NCBI RefSeq assembly: GCF_964642095.1
Contig: NZ_OZ209244.1
Location: 1,736,001 to 1,800,000 of the forward strand
Direction of reading: 5' to 3'
DNA from: Fretibacterium fastidiosum
GTDB lineage: Bacteria; Synergistota; Synergistia; Synergistales; Aminobacteriaceae
DNA length: 64,000 nt
This document shows positions 32,351 through 41,029 of this stretch, piece after piece. The translations under genes and the position numbers were made by a program. The notes beneath the pieces were generated by a model. The model was given only the letters and a program-made list of their open reading frames with translations. It searched no databases and was not told the DNA's origin. The first letter of the stretch is position 1, and the number at the start of each line of letters is the position of its first letter.

Positions 32351-32896
32351 ATGGTTCCGCGCATGTTGGAAAAATACAAGAAGGAGATCTCTCCCGCCCT
32401 GCTCAAGGAGTTCGGATACAAGAACGTCATGCAGCTCCCCAGGGTCGAGAAGGTCGTTGTGAACATCGGGGTTGGCGACGCGAAGCTGGACATCAAGTTC
32501 ATGGATGCCGCCATCGCGGAGCTCCGCGCCATCACGGGCCAGCAGCCCCTCCTGAAGCGCGCCAAGAAGTCCGTTGCGGGCTTCAAGGTCCGCGAGGGGA
32601 TGCCCGTGGCCTGCTCGGTGACGCTCAGGGGAACCCGTATGTGGGAGTTCCTGGATCGCCTCATCTCCCTTGCGCTGCCCAGCATCAAGGACTTCCAGGG
32701 GGTCTCCCGCAGGGGCTTTGACGGGCGCGGCAATTACAACCTCGGTCTCCGGGAGCAGCTGATCTTTCCGGAGATCAGCTACGACAAGGTGATCCGCTCA
32801 AGGGGCATGAACGTCTCCATCGTGACGAGCGCGTCCACGGACGAGGAGGCCCATGCGCTCCTGAAGGGCATGGGAATGCCCTTCAACAACCGCTGA
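32351..32896 (+). CDS. rplE: Ribosomal protein L5
   Basis: The 181-residue L5 binds 5S rRNA in the central protuberance. VEKVVVNIGVGDAKLD and GRGNYNLGLREQLIFPEI are conserved family segments. It is followed 19 bases later by rpsN of the zinc type. Confidence 0.98.
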   Translation: MVPRMLEKYKKEISPALLKEFGYKNVMQLPRVEKVVVNIGVGDAKLDIKFMDAAIAELRAITGQQPLLKRAKKSVAGFKVREGMPVACSVTLRGTRMWEFLDRLISLALPSIKDFQGVSRRGFDGRGNYNLGLREQLIFPEISYDKVIRSRGMNVSIVTSASTDEEAHALLKGMGMPFNNR

Positions 32897-32915
32897 AGAG
32901 GGGGCACGATCTGAA

Positions 32916-33101
32916 ATGGCAAGGAAAGCGTTGAAGTACAAGGCAAAGCTGCCCCCCAAGTTTGAGGTTCGGCAGCACAACCGCTGCCCGCTCTGCGGCA
33001 GAATCCACGGATATATGCGCATGTTTGATATGTGCCGCTGCTGCTTCCGCAAGCTTGCCCGCGAGGGCAGAATACCCGGCGTTGTCAAGTCGAGCTGGTA
33101 G
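32916..33101 (+). CDS. rpsN: Ribosomal protein S14, zinc-binding type
   Basis: The 61-residue short S14 has the zinc ligands C24PLC27 and C40RCC43, so it is the zinc-dependent (type Z) form. The long zinc-free form is not in this window. The length and the ending GVVKSSW are typical. Confidence 0.97.
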   Translation: MARKALKYKAKLPPKFEVRQHNRCPLCGRIHGYMRMFDMCRCCFRKLAREGRIPGVVKSSW

Positions 33102-33118
33102 CCTAAGGGGGCAACGGA

Positions 33119-33523
33119 ATGTACGTTAACGATCCTATCGCGGATATGCTCACGAGAGTGCGCAACGCGAACATGATTTACAGCGAAAGCGTGGATGTTC
33201 CCGCAAGCAAGATGAAACTGGCCATCGCCAGGATCCTGAAGGACGAGGGGTACATCAAAAACGTCAAGACGATCACCGATCCGAAGAAGCCCTACGCCTC
33301 CATCCGCATCTTCCTCTCCTACGGGCCGGAGCGCGAGCGGGTGATCCAGGGGCTGCGCCGCATCAGCAAGCCCGGTCGGCGCCTCTACGTGGGAAGGGAC
33401 AAGCTTCCGGTCGTCATGGGCGGCCTGGGGCTTGCGATCCTCTCCACCTCCAAGGGGCTCAAGACCGGCGCCGAGGCCATGAAGCTGGGCCTGGGCGGCG
33501 AAGTCCTGTGCTACGTGTGGTAA
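33119..33523 (+). CDS. rpsH: Ribosomal protein S8
   Basis: The 134-residue S8 begins with DPIADMLTRVRNAN and ends with GGEVLCYVW; the C-terminal G-E-V-L-C motif is diagnostic. In other bacteria S8 represses the spc operon by binding its mRNA. Confidence 0.98.
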   Translation: MYVNDPIADMLTRVRNANMIYSESVDVPASKMKLAIARILKDEGYIKNVKTITDPKKPYASIRIFLSYGPERERVIQGLRRISKPGRRLYVGRDKLPVVMGGLGLAILSTSKGLKTGAEAMKLGLGGEVLCYVW

Positions 33524-33535
33524 GGGGGCTTCTCT

Positions 33536-34075
33536 ATGTCTCGTATTGGACGAAAAGCGGTGGCCCTGCCCAAGGGAGCCGCGGTCTCCGTCAAGGGAGA
33601 TAAGATCGTAGTCAAGGGCCCCAAAGGCGAGCTCTTCGCGCCCCTCATGCCGGGCATCGCCGTGGACGTTGACGGCGAGAAGGTGCAGGTCACCCGGTCG
33701 GGCGACGACAAGCAGACCTGTGCGTGGCACGGCATGACCCGCGCCCTGATCGCGAACATGGTCACCGGGGTGACCGAGGGCTTCCAGAGGACGATGGAGA
33801 TCGTGGGCGTCGGCTGGAGGGCTCAGCTGCAGGGCAAGAAGCTGGTCATGAACCTGGGCTTTTCGCATAACGTCGAGTTCACCCCTCCGAGCGGCGTCGA
33901 GATCGTGGTGGAGAACCCGATCAAGATCGTCGTCAAGGGAATCGATAAGGAGCTGGTGGGGCAGACCTGTGCGCTCCTGCGTCAGTACCGCCCGCCGGAG
34001 CCCTATCATGGCAAGGGCATCCGCTTTGAGAACGAGCACATCATCCGCAAGGCCGGAAAAACGGGTGCGAAGTAG
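33536..34075 (+). CDS. rplF: Ribosomal protein L6
   Basis: The 179-residue L6 starts MSRIGRKAVALPKG and ends with the conserved EPYHGKGIRFENEHIIRKAGK. It lies near the GTPase-associated centre of 50S. Confidence 0.98.
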   Translation: MSRIGRKAVALPKGAAVSVKGDKIVVKGPKGELFAPLMPGIAVDVDGEKVQVTRSGDDKQTCAWHGMTRALIANMVTGVTEGFQRTMEIVGVGWRAQLQGKKLVMNLGFSHNVEFTPPSGVEIVVENPIKIVVKGIDKELVGQTCALLRQYRPPEPYHGKGIRFENEHIIRKAGKTGAK

Positions 34076-34091
34076 CTAGGGAGCGCAGAAG

Positions 34092-34457
34092 ATGAGAAAA
34101 CGAAGCAGAAACGATATGCGCATTGTGCGGCATGAGAGGCTGCGCCGCACGTTGGCCGGCACGGCGGAGAAGCCGCGGATGGCCGTTTTCCACAGCCTGA
34201 ACCACCTTTATGTTCAGATCATCGACGACGACCTGGGACGCACTCTGGCCTCCGTCTCCACCCTCGAGAAGGCCCTGAGGGGCGAGCTCAAGGGGACCTG
34301 CAACGTGGAGGCCGCCAGGGTCGTCGGCAGGCTGGCCGCGGAGCGCGCGAAGGCGAAGGGGATCGAGACGGTGGTCTTTGATCGCGGCGGGCATCAGTAT
34401 CATGGCAAGGTCAAAGCCCTGGCTGACGCGGCGCGCGAGGCCGGCCTTAAGTTTTAG
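34092..34457 (+). CDS. rplR: Ribosomal protein L18
   Basis: The 121-residue L18 joins 5S rRNA to the 50S subunit. AEKPRMAVFHSLNHLYVQIIDD and the ending FDRGGHQYHGKVKALADAARE are typical. Confidence 0.98.
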   Translation: MRKRSRNDMRIVRHERLRRTLAGTAEKPRMAVFHSLNHLYVQIIDDDLGRTLASVSTLEKALRGELKGTCNVEAARVVGRLAAERAKAKGIETVVFDRGGHQYHGKVKALADAAREAGLKF

Positions 34458-34478
34458 GATCAGGAGAGCAGGCTGAAC

Positions 34479-35000
34479 ATGATCAAAAAGCGAATCGATG
34501 CTAAATCACTGGACCTCAAGGAGCGCGTTGTCGCCATAAACCGCGTCAGCAAGGTCGTCAAGGGCGGAAAGCGCTTCAAGTTCGCGGTCCTCGTGGTGGT
34601 GGGCGACGGCGACCGTTACGTCGGGGCCGGAATCGGCAAGGCCAAGGAAATCGCCGAGGCCGTGCGCAAGGGGATCGAGAAGGCCAGCAAGGAGCTCGTC
34701 GCCATCCGCAGGAACGGCGACACGATGCCGCACCCCGTCACCGGGTGCTTCGGCGCGGCGAAGGTCCTCCTCAAGCCCGCCCCCGCCGGAACGGGCGTTA
34801 TCGCGGGCGGAGTGGTGCGCGCCATCATGGAGCTCGGAGGGGTGAAGGACGTCGTCACCAAGGTGGTGGGGCGCACCTCCAACTCCATCAACGTGGCCTG
34901 GGCCACCCTCGAGGCGATCAAGGAGACCCGGACGGCGGACGAGATCTACAAGCTCCGCGGCAGGAAGCCGGCAGAGCCGGCGTCCGCCTCCGCGGATTAG
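34479..35000 (+). CDS. rpsE: Ribosomal protein S5
   Basis: The 173-residue S5 has the N-terminal dsRNA-binding-like domain (RVSKVVKGGKRFKFAVLVVVGDG) and the GTGVIAGGVVRAIMELGG segment. It helps fidelity and mRNA unwinding. A spectinomycin-type change is not evident in the loop VVKGGKRF. Confidence 0.98.
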   Translation: MIKKRIDAKSLDLKERVVAINRVSKVVKGGKRFKFAVLVVVGDGDRYVGAGIGKAKEIAEAVRKGIEKASKELVAIRRNGDTMPHPVTGCFGAAKVLLKPAPAGTGVIAGGVVRAIMELGGVKDVVTKVVGRTSNSINVAWATLEAIKETRTADEIYKLRGRKPAEPASASAD

Positions 35001-35011
35001 GAGGTTTGACC

Positions 35012-35194
35012 ATGGCTAAGATTAAGGTCAAATGGGTCAAGAGCGCCATCGGTTTCGCGGAGCGCCAGAAGCGGACGATCAAGGCTCTTGGCTTCAAGAA
35101 GCTGCAGTCCACGGTGGAGCATGAGGACACCCCTCAGATCCGCGGAATGATCGAGCACGTCCGGCACCTTGTGGTCTGGACTGTGGAAGACTGA
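35012..35194 (+). CDS. rpmD: Ribosomal protein L30
   Basis: The 60-residue L30 begins MAKIKVKWVKSAIG behind AGGAGG; the conserved QKRTIKALGFKKLQSTVEH follows. The frame is open further upstream inside rpsE, but the family start is at 35012. Confidence 0.97.
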   Translation: MAKIKVKWVKSAIGFAERQKRTIKALGFKKLQSTVEHEDTPQIRGMIEHVRHLVVWTVED

Positions 35195-35208
35195 GGAGGG
35201 GGACGGGT

Positions 35209-35655
35209 ATGAACCTTCATGATCTCAGGCCCGCACCGAACTCCCGCACCAAGGCGAAGCGCCTGGGGCAGGGCATCGGCAGCGGGACGGGCAAGACCTC
35301 CGGCAAGGGCAACAAGGGACACAAGGCGCGCACGGGCGGCGGCGTTCGTCCGGGGTTTGAGGGCGGCCAGATGCCCCTCGTGAGGCGGACGCCCAAGCGC
35401 GGCTTCAACAACGCCCGCTTTGCGCGGACCTATCAGATCGTCAACGTCGGGTCCATCGAGGACAAGTTCGAGGCCGGCCAGGAGGTCACTCCCGATACCC
35501 TCATGAGGGCGGGACTGATCTCGGGCGCCTCCCTTCCCGTCAAGGTCCTGGCGAAGGGAGACTTGCTGAAGGCCCTCACCGTGAGGGCGAACGCCTTTAG
35601 CAAGGGGGCGGAGGAAAAGATCAAGGCGGTTGGCGGGAAGGCTGAGGTGATCTGA
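35209..35655 (+). CDS. rplO: Ribosomal protein L15
   Basis: The 148-residue L15 has the glycine-rich N-terminus (GQGIGSGTGKTSGKGNKGHK) and GFEGGQMPLVRRTPKRGF, both diagnostic. It is followed one base later by secY. Confidence 0.98.
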   Translation: MNLHDLRPAPNSRTKAKRLGQGIGSGTGKTSGKGNKGHKARTGGGVRPGFEGGQMPLVRRTPKRGFNNARFARTYQIVNVGSIEDKFEAGQEVTPDTLMRAGLISGASLPVKVLAKGDLLKALTVRANAFSKGAEEKIKAVGGKAEVI

Positions 35656-35656
35656 C

Positions 35657-36967
35657 GTGTTCGGGTCTCTCGGCGACGCCTTCAAACTGCCTGACCTGAA
35701 AAGACGCCTTCTCTTCACCCTCGGCATCCTCTTCATCTTCCGGCTTGGGGCTCATATCCCAACGCCGGGAGTGGACACCGCCGCCATGGCGAACCTCTTC
35801 AACAGCGTCGGGGGCGGGGTGATGGACTTCCTGAACCTCTTCTCCGGCGGCGCGCTGAGCCAGTTCAGCATCTTTTCCCTCGGTGTGGCGCCCTACATCA
35901 ACTCAAGCATCGTGATGCAGCTCCTCGTGGTGATCTTCCCCGCCCTGGAGAAGATGCAGAAGGACAGCGCGGACGGCCGCAAGAAGCTCATCCAGTGGAC
36001 GCGGTACGGCTCGATCGTCTTTGCGGTCGTGCAGGCCGTGGGCATGACGGCGTGGATCGGCAGCCAGGGGATCTTCTCAGGCACCTTGGGGGACGCCTTC
36101 ATGATCGTCACCACCCTCACGGCCGGCTCCCTGGCGGTGATGTGGCTGGGCGAGGAGCTCTCGGACCACGGGATCGGCAACGGCATCTCCCTCCTGATCT
36201 TCGCCGGCATCGTCGCCCGTATCCCGGAGGCCTTCATCCGCGTGGGGACGATGCTGCGCCTCGGCGAGATGAACTTCCTGGCGCTCCTTGCGGGGCTCGT
36301 GCTGATGATCGTCGTGGTGGCGGGCTGCATCCTCCTGCAGGAGGGGCAGCGCCGCCTTCCGGTGCAGTACGCCAAGCGCGTCGTGGGGAACAAGGTCTAT
36401 GGCGGACAGAGCACCTTCATCCCCCTGAAGATCAACCAGGCGGGGGTTATCCCGATCATCTTCGCCTCTTCCATCCTGATCTTCCCCTACACCATCGCCA
36501 ACTTCTTCAGCGACAGTGCCGTTGGGGCCTTTATCCGTGACCTCTTCGCGGCGGGCAGGATATTCTCCTTCTACACGCTCTGCTACGTCGTGCTGGTCGT
36601 CTTCTTCTCCTACTTCTACACGGCGGTGGTCTTCAACCCGACGGACATCGCCTCCAACATGAAGAAGTACGGCGGCTTCATCCTGGGCATTCGCCCCGGT
36701 CAGCCGACGTCGGACTACATCAGCCGCGTGATGGAGCGCATCACCATGGCGGGGGGCATCTTCCTGGCGATTGTCGCCATCATCCCCAACGTGATGACCT
36801 CCATCGTGGGGACCCGAAGCTTCTACTTCGGCGGGACGGCGGTCCTGATCGTCGTGGGCGTCGCCCTGGACACGATCAACCAGATCGAGGCCCAACTCCT
36901 GATGCGGCATTACGACGGGATACTGAAGAAGTCCGGCGGAAAGGCCGGAAGCCTGCTTCGCATGTAG
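35657..36967 (+). CDS. secY: Protein translocase subunit SecY
   Basis: This 436-residue channel subunit of the Sec translocon has about ten membrane segments. It has the N-terminal RRLLFTLGILFIFRLGAHIPTPG, the plug region after it, NGISLLIFAGIVARIP and TAVVFNPTDIASNMKKYGGFI with the C-terminal cytosolic loops that bind SecA. It starts with GTG one base after rplO, so it is translationally coupled. Confidence 0.98.
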   Translation: MFGSLGDAFKLPDLKRRLLFTLGILFIFRLGAHIPTPGVDTAAMANLFNSVGGGVMDFLNLFSGGALSQFSIFSLGVAPYINSSIVMQLLVVIFPALEKMQKDSADGRKKLIQWTRYGSIVFAVVQAVGMTAWIGSQGIFSGTLGDAFMIVTTLTAGSLAVMWLGEELSDHGIGNGISLLIFAGIVARIPEAFIRVGTMLRLGEMNFLALLAGLVLMIVVVAGCILLQEGQRRLPVQYAKRVVGNKVYGGQSTFIPLKINQAGVIPIIFASSILIFPYTIANFFSDSAVGAFIRDLFAAGRIFSFYTLCYVVLVVFFSYFYTAVVFNPTDIASNMKKYGGFILGIRPGQPTSDYISRVMERITMAGGIFLAIVAIIPNVMTSIVGTRSFYFGGTAVLIVVGVALDTINQIEAQLLMRHYDGILKKSGGKAGSLLRM

Positions 36968-36980
36968 GGGGCGGGACGAG

Positions 36981-37637
36981 ATGCGACTAGTCCTTTTAGG
37001 CGCTCCCGGCGCCGGCAAGGGGACGCAGGCCGCCCTGCTGAAGGAGCGGGAGGCGTGCGTCCACGTCTCGACGGGAGACATCTTGAGGAAGAACCTGGGG
37101 GAGAGGACGCCCCTGGGGCTGGAGGCCAAGAAGTTCATGGACCAGGGCGTCCTGGTGCCGGACGACCTCGTCCTGAAGATGGTGTCCTCCCGGCTCCTGG
37201 AGCCCGACGCGGCGGAGGGCTTCCTCCTGGACGGCTTCCCCAGGACGGTGCCCCAGGCGGAGTTCCTGGAGTCCTTTCTGACGGAGCACCACGCGAAGCT
37301 GGACGCAGTGCTCCTGTTCTCCATCGCTGACGAGGCCCTCGTCCGCCGCCTCTCCAACCGGAGGACCTGCCGCTCCTGCGGGGGTATCTTCAACCTCCTC
37401 ACGATGGGCGGGGCCGCGGGCGCGAAGTGCCCCTCCTGCGGCGGCGAGCTCCATCAGAGGGACGACGACCAGGAGGCGGTGATCCGAAACAGGCTCAAGG
37501 TCTTTCACGAGCAGACGGAACCCCTGATCGCCTGGTATCGGGACCGGGGGCTCCTCTCCGAGATCGACGCCGCAAGCGCCCCGGAGACCATCTACGCAGG
37601 GGTAAAGGCTGCGTTGAACCGGCATGCTGCACCTTAA
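36981..37637 (+). CDS. adk: Adenylate kinase (zinc-binding LID)
   Basis: The 218-residue enzyme interconverts ATP + AMP and 2 ADP. The P-loop is GAPGAGKGTQ at residues 7-16, then the AMP-site GDILR and LDGFPRTVPQA. The LID domain has CRSC and CPSC pairs, a structural zinc site typical of Gram-positive and related adenylate kinases. It overlaps map by 14 bases. Confidence 0.97.
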   Translation: MRLVLLGAPGAGKGTQAALLKEREACVHVSTGDILRKNLGERTPLGLEAKKFMDQGVLVPDDLVLKMVSSRLLEPDAAEGFLLDGFPRTVPQAEFLESFLTEHHAKLDAVLLFSIADEALVRRLSNRRTCRSCGGIFNLLTMGGAAGAKCPSCGGELHQRDDDQEAVIRNRLKVFHEQTEPLIAWYRDRGLLSEIDAASAPETIYAGVKAALNRHAAP

Positions 37638-38409
37638 GACTCCCGAAGAGATCGACCTGCTGCGCAAGGCAGGCAGGGTCGTGGCGGATATCCTGGACCA
37701 CATCGGCACGGTGGTCCGTCCGGGCGTCTCCACGGGAGAGCTGGACCGCATCGCGGACGAGCACATCAGCGCCTGCGGCGGGACGGCCGCCTTCAAGGGG
37801 TATCGGATGACGAGCAGGACGCCTCCCTTTCCGGGGATCGTCTGCGCCTCCATCAACGACGAGATCGTCCACGGCATCCCCTCGGATGAGCGGAAGCTCG
37901 AGGAGGGGGACATCCTCAGCATCGACGTGGGGGTCTGCCTGAACGGCTACTTCGGGGACGCGGCCTGCACCTACCCGGTGGGGGCTATCAGCCCGGAGCG
38001 TCAAAGGCTCCTGGAGGTGACGGAGACCTCCCTGAACAGGGCCATTGAGGCGGCCCGGGTGGGGAAGACGGTGGGCGATATCGGCTACGCGGTGGAGTCC
38101 TATGCCGTGCCCCTGAAGTACGGCATCGTCCGGGATTACACGGGACACGGGGTGGGGCGAAAGCTGCACGAGGCCCCGCAGGTCCCCAACTTCGGACGTC
38201 CGGGACGCGGCGTCATGCTGCAGAGGGGGCTGACCCTGGCCATCGAGCCCATGATCATGTCGGGGCGCGAGGCGGTCCGGGTGGGCGAAAACGGCTGGAC
38301 GGTCCTCACTGCCGACGGTTCTGACGCGGCGCATTTCGAGCGGTCCATCGTCGTCCTGGACGACGGACCTGAGATATTGACCCCATGGACAAGCCGGATG
38401 GGCCGTTAG
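37624..38409 (+). CDS. map: Methionine aminopeptidase, type I
   Basis: The 261-residue enzyme removes the initiator methionine. Metal ligands are in SIDVGV (Asp), GDAACTY (Asp), GHGVGRKLHE (His), TLAIEPMI (Glu) and FERSIVV-type (Glu). The ATG lies inside the end of adk. The C-terminus overlaps the KOW protein gene by 25 bases. Confidence 0.97.
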   Translation: MLHLKTPEEIDLLRKAGRVVADILDHIGTVVRPGVSTGELDRIADEHISACGGTAAFKGYRMTSRTPPFPGIVCASINDEIVHGIPSDERKLEEGDILSIDVGVCLNGYFGDAACTYPVGAISPERQRLLEVTETSLNRAIEAARVGKTVGDIGYAVESYAVPLKYGIVRDYTGHGVGRKLHEAPQVPNFGRPGRGVMLQRGLTLAIEPMIMSGREAVRVGENGWTVLTADGSDAAHFERSIVVLDDGPEILTPWTSRMGR

Positions 38410-38693
38410 GCCCGGACCCCGTTTCCTGCCGTCTTGGGCAGGTGGTCCGATCCACAAAGGGAAAGGACCGGGGCAGGCTTTACGTGGTCGTCGGTTTCCT
38501 GGACGGAAATCGACTGGCTTTGGCGGATGCGGAGCGGTTCAATGTTCTGCAGCCCAAGAAGAAGAATCCAAGGCATGTTCAGGTGACGCCGCAGTGCGCG
38601 GCGGAGTTGGTCGCTTTGATAGAGGCGGGTAAGAACATCGACCGAGGCCGCTTCTGCCAGATTCTCGCAGGGCTCGGGATGCGCTTAGATTGA
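38385..38693 (+). CDS. KOW-domain RNA-binding protein (L14e/L6e/L27e-like)
   Basis: This 102-residue protein has one KOW motif: GQVVRSTKGKDRGRLYVVVGFLDGNRLALAD near residues 18-48, then a basic stretch PKKKNPRH. Proteins like this lie between map and infA in many Clostridia and relatives and resemble archaeal/eukaryotic L14e, but no defined ribosomal function is established. It overlaps both neighbours (25 bases into map; TTGA with the following region), so it is clearly part of the operon. Confidence 0.85.
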   Translation: MDKPDGPLGPDPVSCRLGQVVRSTKGKDRGRLYVVVGFLDGNRLALADAERFNVLQPKKKNPRHVQVTPQCAAELVALIEAGKNIDRGRFCQILAGLGMRLD

Positions 38694-38722
38694 GATTTCA
38701 GAACGGAGAGGCAGGGCAGCAT

Positions 38723-38953
38723 ATGGCAAACGCAGGCGGCAAAGAGGAAGTCATCGAGGCTAAGGGAGTGATCTCGGAACCTCTCCCCAACGCCATGTTC
38801 CGCGTGGAGCTGGAGAACGGGCACAAGCTTCTGGCGCACGTTTCGGGGAAGATGAGGATGCACTTCATCCGCATCCTTCCGGGGGACAGGGTGCTGGTCG
38901 AGGTGTCTCCCTACGATTTGAGCCGGGGAAGGATTATATATCGCTATAAATAA
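38723..38953 (+). CDS. infA: Translation initiation factor IF-1
   Basis: The 76-residue OB-fold factor binds the 30S A site. EVIEAKGVISEPLPNAMFRVEL and KMRMHFIRILPGDRVLVE are conserved, ending YDLSRGRIIYRYK. ATG 38723 behind GGAGAGG is chosen; a TTG at 38690 would add 11 unlike residues. Confidence 0.96.
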   Translation: MANAGGKEEVIEAKGVISEPLPNAMFRVELENGHKLLAHVSGKMRMHFIRILPGDRVLVEVSPYDLSRGRIIYRYK

Positions 38954-38996
38954 GGGCTGACCTTATTTCGAGTTCTTTTTTCGAGGAGTGGGAGCA

Positions 38997-39122
38997 ATGA
39001 AGGTTAAACCGTCGGTCAAGCCGATCTGTGAGTTCTGCAGGGTGATCCGCCGTCATGGCGTCGTTCACATCATCTGCAGCCGTAACCCGCGTCACAAGCA
39101 GCGCCAGGGTGTGAGGAGGTAG
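38997..39122 (+). CDS. rpmJ: Ribosomal protein L36
   Basis: A 41-residue ORF starts MKVKPSVKPICEFCRVIRR and has the zinc ligands Cys11, Cys14, Cys27 and His33 of the zinc-type L36. The usual protein ends at QRQG; here VRR is added because the stop lies nine bases further on. GAGGAGTGGGAGCA precedes the ATG. Confidence 0.95.
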   Translation: MKVKPSVKPICEFCRVIRRHGVVHIICSRNPRHKQRQGVRR

Positions 39123-39126
39123 TCGA

Positions 39127-39504
39127 ATGGCTCGTATTTCAGGTGTGGACCTTCCGCGCGAGAAGCGCATCGAGATTGCCTTGACGTATATCTTCGGCAT
39201 CGGAGTGCCCTCCGCCAGGAAGATTTTGGCGGCGACGGGCGTGAACCCCGACGTCCGGGTGAAGGACCTCAGCGAGGATGACGCTCAGAAGCTGCGCCGC
39301 GAGATTGAGGAGCACTACGTCGTGGAGGGAGACCTGCGCCGTGAGGTCAGCATGAGCATCAAGCGCCTGATGGACATCGGGTGCTACAGGGGACTTCGGC
39401 ACCGCCTGGGACTTCCCGTCCGCGGTCAGAAGACGAAGACGAACGCAAGGACGCGCAAGGGCAAGCGCCGCACGGTGGCCAACAAGAAGGTTGCCACGAA
39501 GTAG
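39127..39504 (+). CDS. rpsM: Ribosomal protein S13
   Basis: The 125-residue S13 has ARISGVDLPREKRIEIALTYIFGIG at the N-terminus and the basic C-terminal tail GQKTKTNARTRKGKRRTV, which touches P-site tRNA. It lies five bases after rpmJ, starting the alpha-type segment. Confidence 0.98.
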   Translation: MARISGVDLPREKRIEIALTYIFGIGVPSARKILAATGVNPDVRVKDLSEDDAQKLRREIEEHYVVEGDLRREVSMSIKRLMDIGCYRGLRHRLGLPVRGQKTKTNARTRKGKRRTVANKKVATK

Positions 39505-39546
39505 CGGCCGGGCCTGAACGGAATTTTTAGAGGAGGCGAAACTCGC

Positions 39547-39942
39547 GTGGCGAAGAGAACGGCAGTCCGCAAGGGCAAAAAACGTGAGAAGAAGAACATA
39601 AACTATGGAGTGGCCCACATCTACTCCACCTTTAACAACACGATCCTCTGCATCAGCGACAAGGAGGGGAACGTCATCTCCTGGTCCAGCGGCGGCAACG
39701 TGGGCTACAAGGGGACCCGCAAGTCCACCCCCTACGCGGCGCAGATCGTGGCCCAGCAGGTGGCCAAGGGCGCTCAGGATCATGGCGTGCAGGAGATCGA
39801 CGTCATCGTCAAGGGCCCCGGCCCCGGCCGCGAGTCCGCGATCCGCTCCCTGCAAGCGGCGGGACTTCAGGTCAACCTCATCAAGGATACGACCCCCATT
39901 CCTCACAACGGCTGCCGGCCGCCGAAAAGACGCCGCGTCTAA
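39547..39942 (+). CDS. rpsK: Ribosomal protein S11
   Basis: The 131-residue S11 shows GVAHIYSTFNNTILCISD, and the conserved end DTTPIPHNGCRPPKRRRV. It starts with GTG. In many bacteria rpsD follows; here the next 82 bases hold no gene and rpoA comes directly. Confidence 0.98.
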   Translation: MAKRTAVRKGKKREKKNINYGVAHIYSTFNNTILCISDKEGNVISWSSGGNVGYKGTRKSTPYAAQIVAQQVAKGAQDHGVQEIDVIVKGPGPGRESAIRSLQAAGLQVNLIKDTTPIPHNGCRPPKRRRV

Positions 39943-40024
39943 CCGCCCCTTGATCGGCGGCTGGAAGTTGATGGGCGCGATTGAATGCGGCCCCTGGCGT
40001 CTGCGAAGAATAGGAGCGTAAACT

Positions 40025-41026
40025 ATGTTGGAAACCTTGGAGATCTTGCGCCCGGTGCTTAAGCTGGAGGAGAACACTCCGACTTACGGGCGCCTGTACC
40101 TGGAGCCCCTGGAACGCGGGTATGGAATGACGTTGGGAAATGCGCTTCGAAGGGTGCTCCTCTCTTCGATCCGGGGCGCTGCGATCACGTCGGTGCGCAT
40201 TGACGGGGTGCTGCACGAGTTCAGCACGGTCCCTGGCGTGCGGGAGGATGTGATGGAGATCCTGATGAACCTGAAGCACATCCCCGTCCGCTCCAAGAGC
40301 AAGGAGGTTCGCGTGGTCTCCCTGGACGTTGAGAGGGCGGGGCTCGTGACGGCCGGAGACATCCCGGAGAACGGCGAGATCGAGTTTATCGACCCGAACG
40401 CGAAGATCTGCACCATGGAGGAGGGGGCCCACCTCAGCATGGAGCTCTACATCGAGCAGGGGACGGGCTACCTCTCCGCCGAGCGCCCCAGGCCGGCCTA
40501 TCTCCCCGTGGACGCGCTGCTTACGGACGCGATCTTCTCCCCCGTGCTCCGCGTGAACTACGGCGTGGAGGCGGCGCGGGTCGGGCAGAGGACCGACTTT
40601 GAACGGCTGGCGATGGACGTCTGGACCAATGGGATCATCGCCCCGGACGCGGCGGTGGGCGAGGCGGCCCAGATCATCGAGAAGTGTTTCAGCTACATCG
40701 TGGCCAGCGTCGGCCAGGCCGGGCCGGACGGCGTCGGAGGCGGCGCCTACGACATCGACCTGGGCGCGGACAGGAGGATCGGGCCGGCGGGGAACGAGGA
40801 ACTTCTTGCCAGGCCGGTCCGCGAGCTGGAGCTCTCCATACGCAGCGAGAACTGCCTGCTGCGGGGTGGGGTCCAGACGATTGGGGATCTTCTTCAGAAA
40901 TCCCGCGAGGACCTCTTGAAGATCCGCAACCTCGGAAAGATATCTCTGACCGAGATTGAGGAAAAACTGGAAAGCGCGGGGTTAAAGCTGCGCGAGAAAA
41001 AGGAAAAAGCAGGTAAGGAGGATTAA
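40025..41026 (+). CDS. rpoA: RNA polymerase alpha subunit
   Basis: The 333-residue alpha subunit starts polymerase assembly. The N-terminal domain has YGRLYLEPLERGYGMTLGNALRRVLLSS (dimer and beta contacts), and the C-terminal domain (about 255-320) has the helix-hairpin-helix SIRSENCLLRGGVQTIGDLL for UP-element and activator contacts. It lies three bases before rplQ. Confidence 0.98.
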   Translation: MLETLEILRPVLKLEENTPTYGRLYLEPLERGYGMTLGNALRRVLLSSIRGAAITSVRIDGVLHEFSTVPGVREDVMEILMNLKHIPVRSKSKEVRVVSLDVERAGLVTAGDIPENGEIEFIDPNAKICTMEEGAHLSMELYIEQGTGYLSAERPRPAYLPVDALLTDAIFSPVLRVNYGVEAARVGQRTDFERLAMDVWTNGIIAPDAAVGEAAQIIEKCFSYIVASVGQAGPDGVGGGAYDIDLGADRRIGPAGNEELLARPVRELELSIRSENCLLRGGVQTIGDLLQKSREDLLKIRNLGKISLTEIEEKLESAGLKLREKKEKAGKED

Positions 41027-41029
41027 CCT

